A stretch of 64,000 bases of DNA from Amycolatopsis acidiphila (GTDB lineage Bacteria > Actinomycetota > Actinomycetes > Mycobacteriales > Pseudonocardiaceae): NCBI RefSeq assembly GCF_021391495.1, contig NZ_CP090063.1, positions 4,092,001 through 4,156,000 on the forward strand, in the 5' to 3' direction. Below the pieces are notes generated by a model. That model was not told the DNA's origin and did not search any database. It saw nothing but the letters and a program-made list of their open reading frames with translations. Position numbers and translations under genes: made by a program. Positions 40,670-49,104 of the stretch are shown one piece after another; the first letter of the stretch is position 1; every line of letters begins with the position of its first letter.

Positions 40670-41908
40670 TCACCGGTTGACCTGGTCCCGCGACGCCCCG
40701 GCGGCCTTCGCGTAGCCCGCGACGGCCGCCTCGAGCGCCTCGGGGTCGAGCACGTCCTCGATCCGCGAAAACCCTTCCGGGGCACGGCGTTCGACCTCGT
40801 CGATGACGCTCTCCGGGCCGCCGGCCCGGTTGCGCACCACGACCTCGGCGGTGGCGGCGAGGCGGTCCTTCTCGTACGCCCGCAGCGCCTCGGCGGGGTC
40901 GGCGTGGCCGGCCAGGTGGCCGCTCAGGCTTGTCGCGTCGAGGATCGCCTGACCGGCGCCGTTGGAGCCCATCGGATACATCGGGTGCGCCGCGTCGCCC
41001 AGCAGCGTCACCCGGCCCTGGGTCCAGTACGGCAGCGGGTCGCGGTCGCACATCGGGAACTCGAAGCACTCCGCCGTCGCGGCGATGAGCGCGGCGAGGT
41101 CCACGAACGGGCTCCGGAAGCGGGCCACCAGCTCGGTCAGCCCCGCCGGGTCGACGCGACGCGACCAGTCCTGGCGCTGCGGCGGCGGGTCCCCGGGCCG
41201 GCCCGTGCGCGTGCAGATCGCCCAGTTCGTCAGGCGCGTACCGGGCTCGCTCCCCCGGGCGATCGGGTAGACCACGAACTTCGCCGCCGTCCCGCCGGCG
41301 ATGACCATCTGGTCCCCGCCGCCGAACGCCGGCCACTCCCGGGCGCCCCGCCACATCAGCACGCCGTTCCACCGCGGCGGGCCCTCGTCCGGGAAGAACG
41401 TGCTCCGCACGACCGAATGGATACCGTCCGCGGCGATCAGCGCGTCACCCCGGACCTCGGCGCGCACCTCGTCGCCGCGCCCGGCGAAGCGCGCCAGCAC
41501 GCCGTCCGCATCCTGCTCGAAGCCGACGAGCCGGTGCCCCGCCCGGACCGCGTCCGGGCCGAGGCGTTCCCGCACCGCGGCCAGCAGCATGCCCTGCAGC
41601 CGGCCCCGGTGCAGGCTGACCTGCGGCAGCGTGAACCCCGCGGTCAGCCCGCAGGGCCTGCGCATGATCTCGTGCCCGAGCCGGTGCGTGTACACCAGCT
41701 CGCGAGTCCTGATGCCGATGTCGACGAGGCGGTCCAGCAATCCCAGCTCGGTCAGCTCGCGCACCGCGTGCGGCAGTGCGTTGATCCCCACGCCCAGTTC
41801 GCGGATGGGGTCGCTCTGCTCATGGACCTCGCAGTCGATCCCCTCGTGCCGCAGCCGAAGCGCCGTGACCAGTCCGCCGATCCCCGCTCCTACGATGATG
41901 ATCCGCAT
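40670..41908 (-). CDS. FAD-dependent aromatic hydroxylase (UbiH/salicylate hydroxylase type)
   Basis: A 412-aa flavoprotein monooxygenase. The FAD motif is 'IIIVGAGIGGLVTALRLRHEG' at the N-terminus. 'GDALIAADGIHSVVRSTFF' is the DG motif, and 'RVTLLGDAAHPMYPMGSNGAGQAILD' is the GD motif plus the flavin-contact region. These are class A hydroxylases that use NAD(P)H and O2 to hydroxylate aromatic rings. The ATG at 41908 follows GGGAGGG. The DsbA-like gene is 67 bp upstream on the same strand. The substrate is unassigned. Confidence 0.9.
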   Translation of the reverse strand: MRIIIVGAGIGGLVTALRLRHEGIDCEVHEQSDPIRELGVGINALPHAVRELTELGLLDRLVDIGIRTRELVYTHRLGHEIMRRPCGLTAGFTLPQVSLHRGRLQGMLLAAVRERLGPDAVRAGHRLVGFEQDADGVLARFAGRGDEVRAEVRGDALIAADGIHSVVRSTFFPDEGPPRWNGVLMWRGAREWPAFGGGDQMVIAGGTAAKFVVYPIARGSEPGTRLTNWAICTRTGRPGDPPPQRQDWSRRVDPAGLTELVARFRSPFVDLAALIAATAECFEFPMCDRDPLPYWTQGRVTLLGDAAHPMYPMGSNGAGQAILDATSLSGHLAGHADPAEALRAYEKDRLAATAEVVVRNRAGGPESVIDEVERRAPEGFSRIEDVLDPEALEAAVAGYAKAAGASRDQVNR

Positions 41909-41975
41909 AGCACCCTCCCGTGCGGTCCCCAGACCGCCCAGGATGGCCGGTTTGCACGGTTCGCGCCACCGCCTT

Positions 41976-42665
41976 TCAGCTGACGCCCGCCGCCGCTCGG
42001 CGGACAAGCTGCGCGAAGACCGCCGGATCGTCGTGCTCGACCACGGGGAACCCGGCGCCCGGCTCGCCCTCCCAGCGCAGTTCGAGGCCAGGGCTGTGCG
42101 CGTCGGAGCCGTCGGCGAAGAAGAAGTGCGGGCTGCCCTGCACGTCGTCGCGGTGCTCGCGGTAGTCGCGCATCATCGGGGCCCGGGCTCGCCCGTCGTC
42201 GAGCGCTTCGCGCAGCGCGTCCGCGTCGACGTGCGGGCACTCCCGGGCCACGGCGACGATCTCGTGGTGCATCGAGATGCACCGGCTGTCCCGGAACAAG
42301 GCCTGCCGCAGCGCGAGGTCCAGCTCCTCGGCGGCGGCCGCGGACTGCTCCTTCGCCGCGTGCACGGCCTCGTTCGCGGGTGCGCTCGTGACGGGCCAGT
42401 CCGCCGGGTCGCCCTGCCACGGCCGCCAGCCCAGCCGCGGCTCGAGCGCCCCGGCCACCGGGATCTCGGACTCGAGGAAGCGCTTCGGCAACGGGGACGA
42501 GTTGACGTCCTCGAGCAGGAAGCACCGGTGGTCCAGGCGCACCTGCCCGGTCAGGCCCAGCTCGTCGCGGGCGCGGAGCAACCGCGCGATCGCAACGGTC
42601 GACCACGGGCAGGCGACGTCGGTGTAGGCGACGACGGTTCCCCGGCGCACCTCGGGTCGGGACAT
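41976..42665 (-). CDS. DsbA/FrnE-type thioredoxin-fold protein
   Basis: A 229-aa protein of the DsbA-like fold. The active-site region reads 'VVAYTDVACPWSTVAIARLL', a C-x-x-S motif (CPWS) rather than CxxC, as in some glutathione-type or 2-hydroxychromene carboxylate isomerases and FrnE relatives. 'DVQGSPHFFFADGSD' has the usual cis-Pro. There is no signal peptide, so it is cytoplasmic. It is 6 bp downstream of the CBS-domain gene on the same strand. It may act as a disulfide or conjugate-handling oxidoreductase. Confidence 0.8.
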   Translation of the reverse strand: MSRPEVRRGTVVAYTDVACPWSTVAIARLLRARDELGLTGQVRLDHRCFLLEDVNSSPLPKRFLESEIPVAGALEPRLGWRPWQGDPADWPVTSAPANEAVHAAKEQSAAAAEELDLALRQALFRDSRCISMHHEIVAVARECPHVDADALREALDDGRARAPMMRDYREHRDDVQGSPHFFFADGSDAHSPGLELRWEGEPGAGFPVVEHDDPAVFAQLVRRAAAGVS

Positions 42666-42671
42666 CGCCGG

Positions 42672-43085
42672 CTACCGGGAAAGCGCTTCCAGCAGATCGC
42701 CGACCTTCGGGTCGTCGAGCGCGCGCGCCACGTCCGCCTGCGCCACGATGCCCACCAGGTCGTGGCCGTCGATCACCGGCAGCCGGCGCACCTGGTGCTG
42801 CGCCATGGTGCGGAAGATCTCGTCCGCCTCGTCGTCCGCGCCGATCGTCACCACCTCGCCCTGTGCCAGGTCGCCGGCCCGGATCGCACGCGGGTCCTTG
42901 CCCTCGGCGAGCACCCGCACGACGATGTCGCGGTCGGTCAGCATGCCCTTGAGCCGGTCGTCCTCCCCGCAGATCGGCAGGGCCCCGACGTTCAGCTCCG
43001 CCATCAGCCGCGCGGCGTCGAGCACCGTGTCGCTGGTGCGCACGCACTTCGGGTCGCGGGTCATGATCTCTCGTGCCTTGGTCAT
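42672..43085 (-). CDS. Two-CBS-domain protein
   Basis: The 137-aa protein consists of a CBS (Bateman) pair. 'AREIMTRDPKCVRTSDTVLD' and 'LKGMLTDRDIVVRVLAEG' form the first, and 'AQGEVVTIGADDEADEIFRT' with 'RRLPVIDGHDLVGIVAQADVARAL' the second. Such free-standing pairs bind adenine nucleotides and are common, often hypoxia- or stress-linked, in actinobacteria (compare Hrp1 of Mycobacterium). It is 68 bp from the flavin reductase gene and next to the DsbA-like gene. The partner enzyme is unknown. Confidence 0.9.
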   Translation of the reverse strand: MTKAREIMTRDPKCVRTSDTVLDAARLMAELNVGALPICGEDDRLKGMLTDRDIVVRVLAEGKDPRAIRAGDLAQGEVVTIGADDEADEIFRTMAQHQVRRLPVIDGHDLVGIVAQADVARALDDPKVGDLLEALSR

Positions 43086-43153
43086 CGCTGCCTCACTTCC
43101 TACGCGTCCTCCACCGGTCCGCGTACCCGGTGGGAGGCCGGCCAAACGGCAGG

Positions 43154-43657
43154 TCAGGCCTCGTTGCCCGGATCGAGGTCGCGCACGTCCCGGAAGGTCA
43201 GCCGCGGCACCGCTTCGCGGGCCGCCCTGGCGGCGGACGGCCGCAGCAGGAGCCCGACGTGGTCGCCGGTGTCGTGGCGCTGGAGGATCTCCCCCACGAA
43301 CACGCCCGGGCAGTCCTCGAGCAGCGGCACCCCGTCCGGGCCCGGCCGCCAGGCGCACTCGGCGAACTTGTCCCGCTCGAACCCGGTGCACGAGCCGAAC
43401 AACCGGGCCAGCTCGAACTCGTTGCGGGACAACAGGTGCACCCCGAGCGAGCCGCTGCGCTCGGCGACGGTGAAGGTGTGGTTGTTCTTCGAGAGCCACA
43501 CCATGAACCGCGGCGGCGAGATGCTGCACTGCGCGGCGAAGCCGACCAGGCAGCCGGCGCGGGTCTCCCCGGCCGCGGCGGTCACGATGAACATCGAGTA
43601 GTCGAGCATGCCGACCAGACGGTGGAACTGCTCGCCGGTGTGATCCGCTTCGGGCAT
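43154..43657 (-). CDS. Flavin reductase-like (FMN-binding split barrel) protein
   Basis: A 167-aa protein with the flavin reductase split barrel: 'YSMFIVTAAAGETRAGCLVGFAAQCSISPPRFMVWLSKNN' is the FMN-binding region, and 'GVHLLSRNEFELARLFG' is the 'L-x-x-x-Q/N-x-x-L-A-x-x-F-G' motif. Such proteins supply reduced flavin to monooxygenases or bind FMN themselves. It has no obvious two-component partner adjacent. The EEP hydrolase gene lies 86 bp upstream, with an imperfect hairpin between. Confidence 0.85.
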   Translation of the reverse strand: MPEADHTGEQFHRLVGMLDYSMFIVTAAAGETRAGCLVGFAAQCSISPPRFMVWLSKNNHTFTVAERSGSLGVHLLSRNEFELARLFGSCTGFERDKFAECAWRPGPDGVPLLEDCPGVFVGEILQRHDTGDHVGLLLRPSAARAAREAVPRLTFRDVRDLDPGNEA

Positions 43658-43687
43658 GCCCGGAAGCTACCCCTCCCCCGGGTGGCC

Positions 43688-43720
43688 GTGTCAGCACGGC
43701 CCGCGAACAGCCCGTGACAC
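43688..43720 (-). terminator. Imperfect hairpin downstream of the EEP-family gene
   Basis: GTGTCA (43688-43693) and TGACAC (43715-43720) pair with partial CACGG/CCGTG extension in the loop region. It lies 23 bp past the EEP-family stop. The stem is imperfect and there is no U-tract, so the call is weak. Confidence 0.3.
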
Positions 43721-43743
43721 CCGCGCGCTGCGCCCCAAAACGC

Positions 43744-44568
43744 TCAGCGCACCACCACGTCCGCCACGACCGGGCGGTGGTCCGAGGCGAGCGTCTCCGC
43801 CGTGCAGGTGGCCAGGACCCGGACCCCGGGCGAGACGGTCACCAGGTCGATCCGGCTGACCGGGGCGGCCGCCGGATAGCTGGCGGGGCCGCCCGGCGCG
43901 GCGTCCCGCAACGCGGTCCACAGTGGACCCAGTTCCGGCGCGCCCGCCTCCGCGTTGAAGTCGCCGACGAGGATCTTCGGCCCGCGGTCCTGGCCGAGCA
44001 CGCCGAGCATGTCCTCCACCTGGCGGGCGCGTACCGCCGGGTCCGGCCGGTAGTCCAGGTGGGTGCAGTAGAAGTGCACGAACGTGCCGCGGACGTTCAC
44101 CACGACCTCGGCGAAGCCCGGCGCGAGGGCGGGCACCGGGTCGGTGGTCTGCGTGGAGAGCCGGGTGATCTCGTGGTTCTCCTTGTCCACCACGGGGAAC
44201 CGGCTCAGGACGGCGACCCCGAACTGCTGCCGCGGTGCCCCCGCCGTCGGCGGGTCGAGGTCGTAGATGGGCGCGAAGAACACCCGCATGCCCAGCTTCG
44301 CGGCCAGGTCCCGTGCCTCGTCGGCGAAGTCGCTGCGTTCGCCCCAGTGCACGTCGACCTCTTCCAGCCCGATCACGTCGGCGCCGAGCGCGCGGATCGC
44401 CCCCGCGGTCCGGTCGAGGTCGTACCCGCCGTCCTCGCCCGCTCCGGCGTGGATGTTGTACGTCGCGACCGTCAGGTGGGCGGGCGCGGCGTCGGCGGGT
44501 GCCACGGCGAGCGCGGTCAGGGTCAGGGCGCAGAGCAGGCAGCCGGCGAGGCGGGCGGAGTTCTTCAC
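43744..44568 (-). CDS. Secreted endonuclease/exonuclease/phosphatase-family hydrolase
   Basis: A 274-aa protein with an N-terminal signal peptide ('LLCALTLTALAVAPADAAPA', cleavage after Ala) and an EEP fold. 'LTVATYNIHAGAGEDGGYDL' carries the first metal Asn, 'VIGLEEVDVHWG' the Glu, 'YCTHLDY' a His, 'ILVGDFNAEA' the D-x-N, and 'LASDHRPVVADV' the C-terminal Asp-His. The GTG at 44568 is chosen to give a complete signal peptide. It may act on DNA, sphingomyelin or inositol phosphates; sequence does not separate these. Confidence 0.87.
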   Translation of the reverse strand: MKNSARLAGCLLCALTLTALAVAPADAAPAHLTVATYNIHAGAGEDGGYDLDRTAGAIRALGADVIGLEEVDVHWGERSDFADEARDLAAKLGMRVFFAPIYDLDPPTAGAPRQQFGVAVLSRFPVVDKENHEITRLSTQTTDPVPALAPGFAEVVVNVRGTFVHFYCTHLDYRPDPAVRARQVEDMLGVLGQDRGPKILVGDFNAEAGAPELGPLWTALRDAAPGGPASYPAAAPVSRIDLVTVSPGVRVLATCTAETLASDHRPVVADVVVR

Positions 44569-44618
44569 GGTGCACAACGTACGGGCGGACCCCCGGCACC
44601 CGCCGGACTTCCGGTGAA

Positions 44619-45542
44619 CTACCTCCCGATGTCGAGCGCCGTCGCCATCGCCGCGGTCCCGAGGTCGAACGCGCGGCGCAGCAGGGCCGGGTCGACGGCG
44701 AGCCGCGAGACCTCCGGCGCGCCGGGCGGGACGAGGACCTGGGCGAGCGGGCCCCCTCCGGCCAGCCGCTCGTCGTCGGCGCGCCGGCGCTCCGGGCGAG
44801 TGCGCCAGGCGCCGAGGGTGGCGGGCGCGGTACGGCGCAGGAACGCCCGCACGGCGAGGTCCTCGACCCGCGCCGGTGACTGCGCGCGCTCGTCGGCCCG
44901 CCGGGTGCGCAGCACGAGCACGTGGGTGCAGCCGTGGCGCAGCGCCGTGTGGAACGGGATCGCCTCGGTGAGGCCGCCGTCGAGCAGGCGGCGGCCGCCG
45001 AGCGAGACCAGCGGTCCCGCGAGCAGGGGCAGCCCGGCCGAGCCACGCAGGGCGAGCTTGAGCGACTCGGCGTCGCTCAGGTGGGGCGCCAGGTCCGCGG
45101 CCTTCCCGGTGTCGGCGTCGGTGGCGACCGGGTGCAGGCGGACCGGGTCGGCGAGCACGCCGGCGAAGTCCAGCCCCGCCCACTGCTGGTAGACCTCGTT
45201 CATCAGGAACTCCAGGTCCACCACCGGTTTCCGGCGCAGCGCCGCGCGCGGCCGGATGACGTTGGGCAGCACCTCGGGATGCCACCAGAACGACGAGCCG
45301 TGCTCGGCCTTGCCGGAGAGCAGCCACGCCCCGGTGATCGCCCCCATCGACGAGCCGTAGACGTCGTCGAACACCTGGACCAGCCCGCGCCGCTCCAGCT
45401 CGACGGCCATCCCGCTCGAATAGGTCCCCCGGCTGCCGCCGCCCTCGATCGCCAGCGCCAGCCGGTACGGGTCGCTCCGTGCCCCCGGAACGCTGCCCTC
45501 CCCGGCCCGCGCGCGCACCAGCTCAAGCACCGAAACGCTCAC
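44619..45542 (-). CDS. Patatin-like phospholipase
   Basis: A 307-aa hydrolase with the Ser-Asp dyad of patatins. 'LAIEGGGSRGTYSSGMA' is the oxyanion-hole motif (G-G-G-x-R/K-G), 'VYGSSMGAITGAW' the G-x-S-x-G nucleophile, and 'GRRLLDGGLTEAIPF' the D-G-G with the catalytic Asp. It has no signal peptide. It is close to the bacterial patatin/RssA-like group, likely a lipid acyl hydrolase. The start is GTG at 45542. It is divergent from the PLP decarboxylase gene and 50 bp upstream of the EEP gene. Confidence 0.9.
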   Translation of the reverse strand: MSVSVLELVRARAGEGSVPGARSDPYRLALAIEGGGSRGTYSSGMAVELERRGLVQVFDDVYGSSMGAITGAWLLSGKAEHGSSFWWHPEVLPNVIRPRAALRRKPVVDLEFLMNEVYQQWAGLDFAGVLADPVRLHPVATDADTGKAADLAPHLSDAESLKLALRGSAGLPLLAGPLVSLGGRRLLDGGLTEAIPFHTALRHGCTHVLVLRTRRADERAQSPARVEDLAVRAFLRRTAPATLGAWRTRPERRRADDERLAGGGPLAQVLVPPGAPEVSRLAVDPALLRRAFDLGTAAMATALDIGR

Positions 45543-45636
45543 CTACCCGACAGTAGCCGGTGATCTTCCGGGCTTTTCACGTTCTCGCGGACCAATCGGG
45601 CGATTCGGTCGGCGTGGCCCCGGCTACAGTCGCGGC

Positions 45637-47034
45637 ATGGAGCTTCGGGAGCTGCTCATCGCCGCCGCGGCCCACGCCGCCGACTTCCGGGAGCAGGCCG
45701 CCGAGGCCCGCGTCTTCCCCGAGACGGGTCCGGAAGCCGTCCGGGACGCGCTCGGCACACTGCCCGAGGGCCCGGCACCGGCCGCGGAGGTGGTCGATGA
45801 GCTGGTGAAGGCGGCCGAACCCGCGCTCGTGGCGAACACGGGCCCGCGGTACTTCGGCTTCGTCACCGGTGGCGCGCTCGACGCGGCCACGGCGGCGGAC
45901 GTGCTGACCACGGGCTGGGACCAGAACGGCTTCAACGCGATCAGCTCCCCCGCCGCCGCGGCCGTCGAGGACGTCGCCGCGAGCTGGCTCAAGGAGCTGC
46001 TCGGGCTGCCGGCCACCGCGTCGTCCGGGTTCGTCACCGGCGGCCAGGCAGCCAACACCGTCTGCCTCGCCGCCGCCCGGCACCACGTGCTCGCGCGGGC
46101 GGGCTGGGACGTCGAACGCGACGGGCTGCCCGGCGCGCCGCGGATCCGGGTCGTGGTCAACGCCGACCGGCACGCGACCATCGACCGTTCGCTGCGGCTG
46201 CTGGGCCTGGGCACCGGCGCCGTCGTGCCCGTGCGCACCGACCCGCAGGGCCGGACCGACGTCGGCGAGCTCGCCCGCGTGCTGTCCGATGTGGACGGTC
46301 CGAGCATCGTGTGCCTGCAGGCGGGCGACGTCAACACCGGCTCGTTCGACGACTTCCCCGCCGCCGTCGAGGCCGCGCACCGCCGTGGCGCGTGGGTGCA
46401 CGTCGACGGCGCGGTCGGGCTGTGGGCGGCGGCGAGCCCGACGTTGCGCCCGATCACCGCCGGGGTCGAGGCCGCCGACTCGTGGTCCACCGACGGCCAC
46501 AAATGGCTCAACGTGCCCTACGACAGCGGCTACGCCTTCTGCGCGCACCCGGAGGCACACGCCGCCGCGACGGCCTACACCGCGGCGTACCTGACCGGCC
46601 AGGACGGCTTCCGCGCCCCCAGCGCGTTCGCGCTGGAGTCTTCCCGGCGTGCCCGCGGCTTCGCGACCTGGGCGGCGCTGCGCCAGCTCGGCCGCGGCGG
46701 GCTGGCCGAGCTGGTGGACCGGTGCTGCGCGCTCGCCCGGCGGTTCGCCGGCCTGCTGGCGGACGCGGGCGTCGAGATCGGCAACGAGGTGGTGCTCAAC
46801 CAGGTGCTGGCCGCGTTCGGCGACGACGAGCGGACCCGACGGGTGCTCGCCGCCGTGCAGCGCTCGGGCGTCTGCTGGATGGGCGGCACGCGCTGGCACG
46901 GCCGGGAGTACATGCGGATCTCGGTGTCGAGCTGGCGCACCACCGCCGGCGACGTCGACCGCGCGGCCGGGGCCGTGCTCAGCGCGTTCCGGCGGGAACG
47001 GGGCGCAGCCTTTCCAGCTGCCGGTCCTCCATGA
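45637..47034 (+). CDS. PLP-dependent group II amino-acid decarboxylase
   Basis: A 465-aa PLP enzyme related to aromatic amino acid and glutamate decarboxylases. 'GPRYFGFVTGGALDAATAAD' is an early substrate-site region, 'GFVTGGQAANTVCLAAARHH' binds the PLP phosphate, and 'WVHVDGAVGLWAAAS' holds the Asp that contacts the pyridine N. The Schiff-base Lys is in 'WSTDGHKWLNVPYD'. Which amino acid it uses is not readable. A TACAGT box lies 6 nt before the ATG, so the mRNA may be leaderless. Its 3' end overlaps the truncated gene on the other strand by 56 bp. Confidence 0.9.
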   Translation: MELRELLIAAAAHAADFREQAAEARVFPETGPEAVRDALGTLPEGPAPAAEVVDELVKAAEPALVANTGPRYFGFVTGGALDAATAADVLTTGWDQNGFNAISSPAAAAVEDVAASWLKELLGLPATASSGFVTGGQAANTVCLAAARHHVLARAGWDVERDGLPGAPRIRVVVNADRHATIDRSLRLLGLGTGAVVPVRTDPQGRTDVGELARVLSDVDGPSIVCLQAGDVNTGSFDDFPAAVEAAHRRGAWVHVDGAVGLWAAASPTLRPITAGVEAADSWSTDGHKWLNVPYDSGYAFCAHPEAHAAATAYTAAYLTGQDGFRAPSAFALESSRRARGFATWAALRQLGRGGLAELVDRCCALARRFAGLLADAGVEIGNEVVLNQVLAAFGDDERTRRVLAAVQRSGVCWMGGTRWHGREYMRISVSSWRTTAGDVDRAAGAVLSAFRRERGAAFPAAGPP

Positions 47035-47703
47035 TCCGGAGCCACTCCCGCGGCGGGGTCTCCTGCCAGTCGAACACGAACGGGGTGCGGCGGCGGCCGT
47101 CCACATCGGTCAGCTCCGGCAGGCGCCGGTGGCCCGCGAACGACAGCACCGGCGCCCACAGGTCGCCTTCGGGGAGCACGGTGTAGCTCAGCGCCGTCCC
47201 CGGCGTGGTCGTCCCGCACAGGGTCAGCCGGCAGGTCAGCGGGATGCTGCCGTGTGTCGCGGGATGGCTCGCCTCGCCCACCAGCCAGCGGCCCAGCACG
47301 ATCTGCTCGCCCGGCCCGAGCGGCCGGTGCTCCCGCGACCAGGCGAGCGCGGCCCGCGCGACCGGGTCCCCTGGCACCGGCAGCGGCCCCTCGGTCAGCC
47401 GCGGCAGCACCATGAGGCCCTCGATGCCGCCGTCGCGGCGGCGCAGCACCGTGAAGGCCTCCGGCTGGACCCGCCACCAGCGCTCGGCCAGCCGCGCGGC
47501 CCCCGTACCGACCTGCTGCGCCATCAACTCGAGCACGGCGTGCTCGTCCGCGGGAGCGGCCGGTTCCGCGCGGGCGGTCAGGATCGCCTCCCACGGGTAG
47601 AACTCGCCCAGCATCCCGTCGCGGCTGAGGTAGAGGAAGTCGAACGCGTTGCGGTGCTCGTCGCCGTCCGCCCGCTCCAGCAGCCGTTGCGCGACTGTCG
47701 CTG
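46979..47703 (-). pseudogene. 5'-truncated gene, C-terminal portion of an unidentified protein
   Basis: The frame reads as real protein from about 47703 to the stop at 46979 (about 240 aa): 'AQRLLERADGDEHRNAFDFL', 'RDGMLGEFYPWEAILTARAE', 'GIEGLMVLPRL' and 'TPFVFDWQETPPREWLRIME'. There is no start codon or RBS at its beginning. Further upstream the frame becomes antisense to a LuxR-type fragment. The protein is not recognised; the 'VLRRRDGGIEGLMVLPRL' part has an acetyltransferase-like feel only. It and the LuxR fragment face each other head-to-head at about 47.70 kb, as if one deletion removed both 5' ends. Confidence 0.5.
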
Positions 47704-47893
47704 ACGGGGCTCTCCGAACGCGAGACCAGCGTGCTGCGGTTGCTCGCCGACGGTCTCGACACCGCCGACGTCGCCGCCCGGATGCGCTACTCCGAGCGGA
47801 CGGTGAAGAACATCCTGCAACCTCACCGCCAGGCTCGGCCTGCGCAACCGCACGCACGCGGTCTACTACGCCCTGCGCCACGGGCTCATCTGA
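47698..47893 (+). pseudogene. LuxR-type HTH fragment, truncated and frameshifted
   Basis: The sequence encodes 'LTGLSERETSVLRLLADGLD', 'TADVAARMRYSERTVKNIL', then after a shift of frame near 47816-47821 'LTARLGLRNRTHAVYYALRH' and a stop at 47893. Together this is a complete GerE/LuxR DNA-binding domain. No upstream regulatory domain or start exists; the preceding DNA is the start of the truncated minus-strand gene. It must be the 3' end of a regulator whose 5' part was lost. Confidence 0.65.
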
Positions 47894-47896
47894 ACC

Positions 47897-48583
47897 TCAG
47901 CTGATCGGCGCCCGGCCCAGCGGCGGGAACGGCCGCTTCGCGCCCATCGCGGTCAGGCCGACGTTGACGAAGGCGCAGAACCCGAGGAACGCGAACGCCA
48001 GGATGACGTAGCCCGCCACGGTCAGCAGGTCGGTGTTGCCGGTGTGCACGGCGGCCGCGGACAGCGCGAGCGCGACCACGACGAGCGCGACCACCGCCGG
48101 GTACACCGCGGGCAGGCGCAGGCACGGGACCAGCAGGAACAGGAACAGGCAGCCCCAGGCGATGAAGAACAGCTCCTGGGCCCCGCCGGCCTGGTCCGGG
48201 CCCACCCCGTACCAGTTGTGGGTCAGCCCGACCAGCAGCGCGCCGAGGCTGAGCCAGAACCCGGAGAACGTACCGGTGATGCCGGCGACCATGGTCTGCG
48301 CGAGCAGGGCGGCCCAGATGGTCACCACCGCCAGGTACAGCCCGGTGCCGAACACGACGATCGGGACTATGGCGCCCAGCGCGGTCGCCGGCACGACCCC
48401 GATCAGGGCCATGCCCAGTGCCAGCGAGCCGACCGCGAAGATGGGCAGCCCGATGATGAGCGGGTCACCACCCGCGCCGACCAGCACCCCGGCGGGTGCG
48501 GCGGGTGCCTCGCGCTCGACCATCTCTCGGACCTCGTGGTGTGTGGGAGTAGCCGGAACCTCGTTGCTCTGCAGTTGCGACAT
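47897..48583 (-). CDS. GPR1/FUN34/YaaH-family (acetate/succinate) transporter
   Basis: A 228-aa membrane protein with six predicted spans. 'VGAGGDPLIIGLPIFAVGSL' corresponds to the N-P-x-P-L-G-L-type motif at the start of helix 1 in SatP/YaaH proteins, here D-P-L-I-I-G-L. 'GTFSGFWLSLGALLV', 'AQELFFIAWGCLFLFLLVPC' and 'VNVGLTAMGAKRPFPPLGRA' follow the family layout. The N-terminal 35 residues are hydrophilic. Members import acetate or succinate. The ATG at 48583 is chosen as the start of the hydrophilic leader. The gene stops 3 bp after the LuxR fragment ends on the opposite strand. Confidence 0.85.
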   Translation of the reverse strand: MSQLQSNEVPATPTHHEVREMVEREAPAAPAGVLVGAGGDPLIIGLPIFAVGSLALGMALIGVVPATALGAIVPIVVFGTGLYLAVVTIWAALLAQTMVAGITGTFSGFWLSLGALLVGLTHNWYGVGPDQAGGAQELFFIAWGCLFLFLLVPCLRLPAVYPAVVALVVVALALSAAAVHTGNTDLLTVAGYVILAFAFLGFCAFVNVGLTAMGAKRPFPPLGRAPIS

Positions 48584-48681
48584 GGCGATCCACCTGTGCT
48601 CGAAGTGGGCTGTCCTATCGGGACGATTACAGGCCCGCCCGGCCCGGCCGCGGGTCTCAATCTGAGACACGTCGTTCCCGG

Positions 48682-48708
48682 TGTCGATCCGGGCGGGTGC
48701 CGTTCGTG
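48682..48708 (+). promoter_or_regulatory. Candidate ECF42-type promoter upstream of the DGPF gene
   Basis: TGTCGA at 48682-48687 followed 17 bp later by CGTG matches, from memory, the TGTCGA -35 motif reported for ECF42 sigma factors. It lies 61 bp before the DGPF gene start. Autoregulation by the sigma factor encoded downstream is inferred. Confidence 0.45.
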
Positions 48709-48747
48709 TAGGCAGTGACAAGCGGAAACCGGCACGAGGAGCACCCG

Positions 48748-49104
48748 ATGACGAAGTACCTGATCAGCGTGTACCAGCCCGCCGGCGCCGAGCGCCCCGC
48801 CCCGGCGGTGCTCGAGGGCATCATGGCGAGCGTCCAGGCCTGGCGCGATGAGCTGCGGGAAGCCGGCTCCTGGGTCTTCAGCGGCGGCCTGCACGAACCC
48901 GCCACCGCCACCATGCTGCGCCCGCGGGACGGCGAGGTGCTGGTCACCGACGGGCCGTTCGCGGAGGGCAAGGAGTACATCGGCGGGCTGACCATCATCG
49001 ACGTGCCCGACCTCGACGCCGCGCTGGAATGGGGTCGCAGGGGCGCGCTCGCGACGACCCTGCCGGTCGAGGTGCGGCCGTTCGTGGACGAACCGGCTCG
49101 GTGA
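48748..49104 (+). CDS. DGPF/YCII-related protein
   Basis: The 118-aa protein belongs to the YCII-like dimeric alpha/beta-barrel fold. It contains the DGPF motif in '[24 protein letters not shown]' that names the family, and '[18 protein letters not shown]'. GAGGAGC precedes the ATG. Its stop overlaps the sigma-factor GTG by 4 bp. DGPF proteins are the standard genetic partners, and likely regulatory targets, of ECF42 sigma factors. The biochemical activity is unknown. Confidence 0.9.
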   Translation: MTKYLISVYQPAGAERPAPAVLEGIMASVQAWRDELREAGSWVFSGGLHEPATATMLRPRDGEVLVTDGPFAEGKEYIGGLTIIDVPDLDAALEWGRRGALATTLPVEVRPFVDEPAR

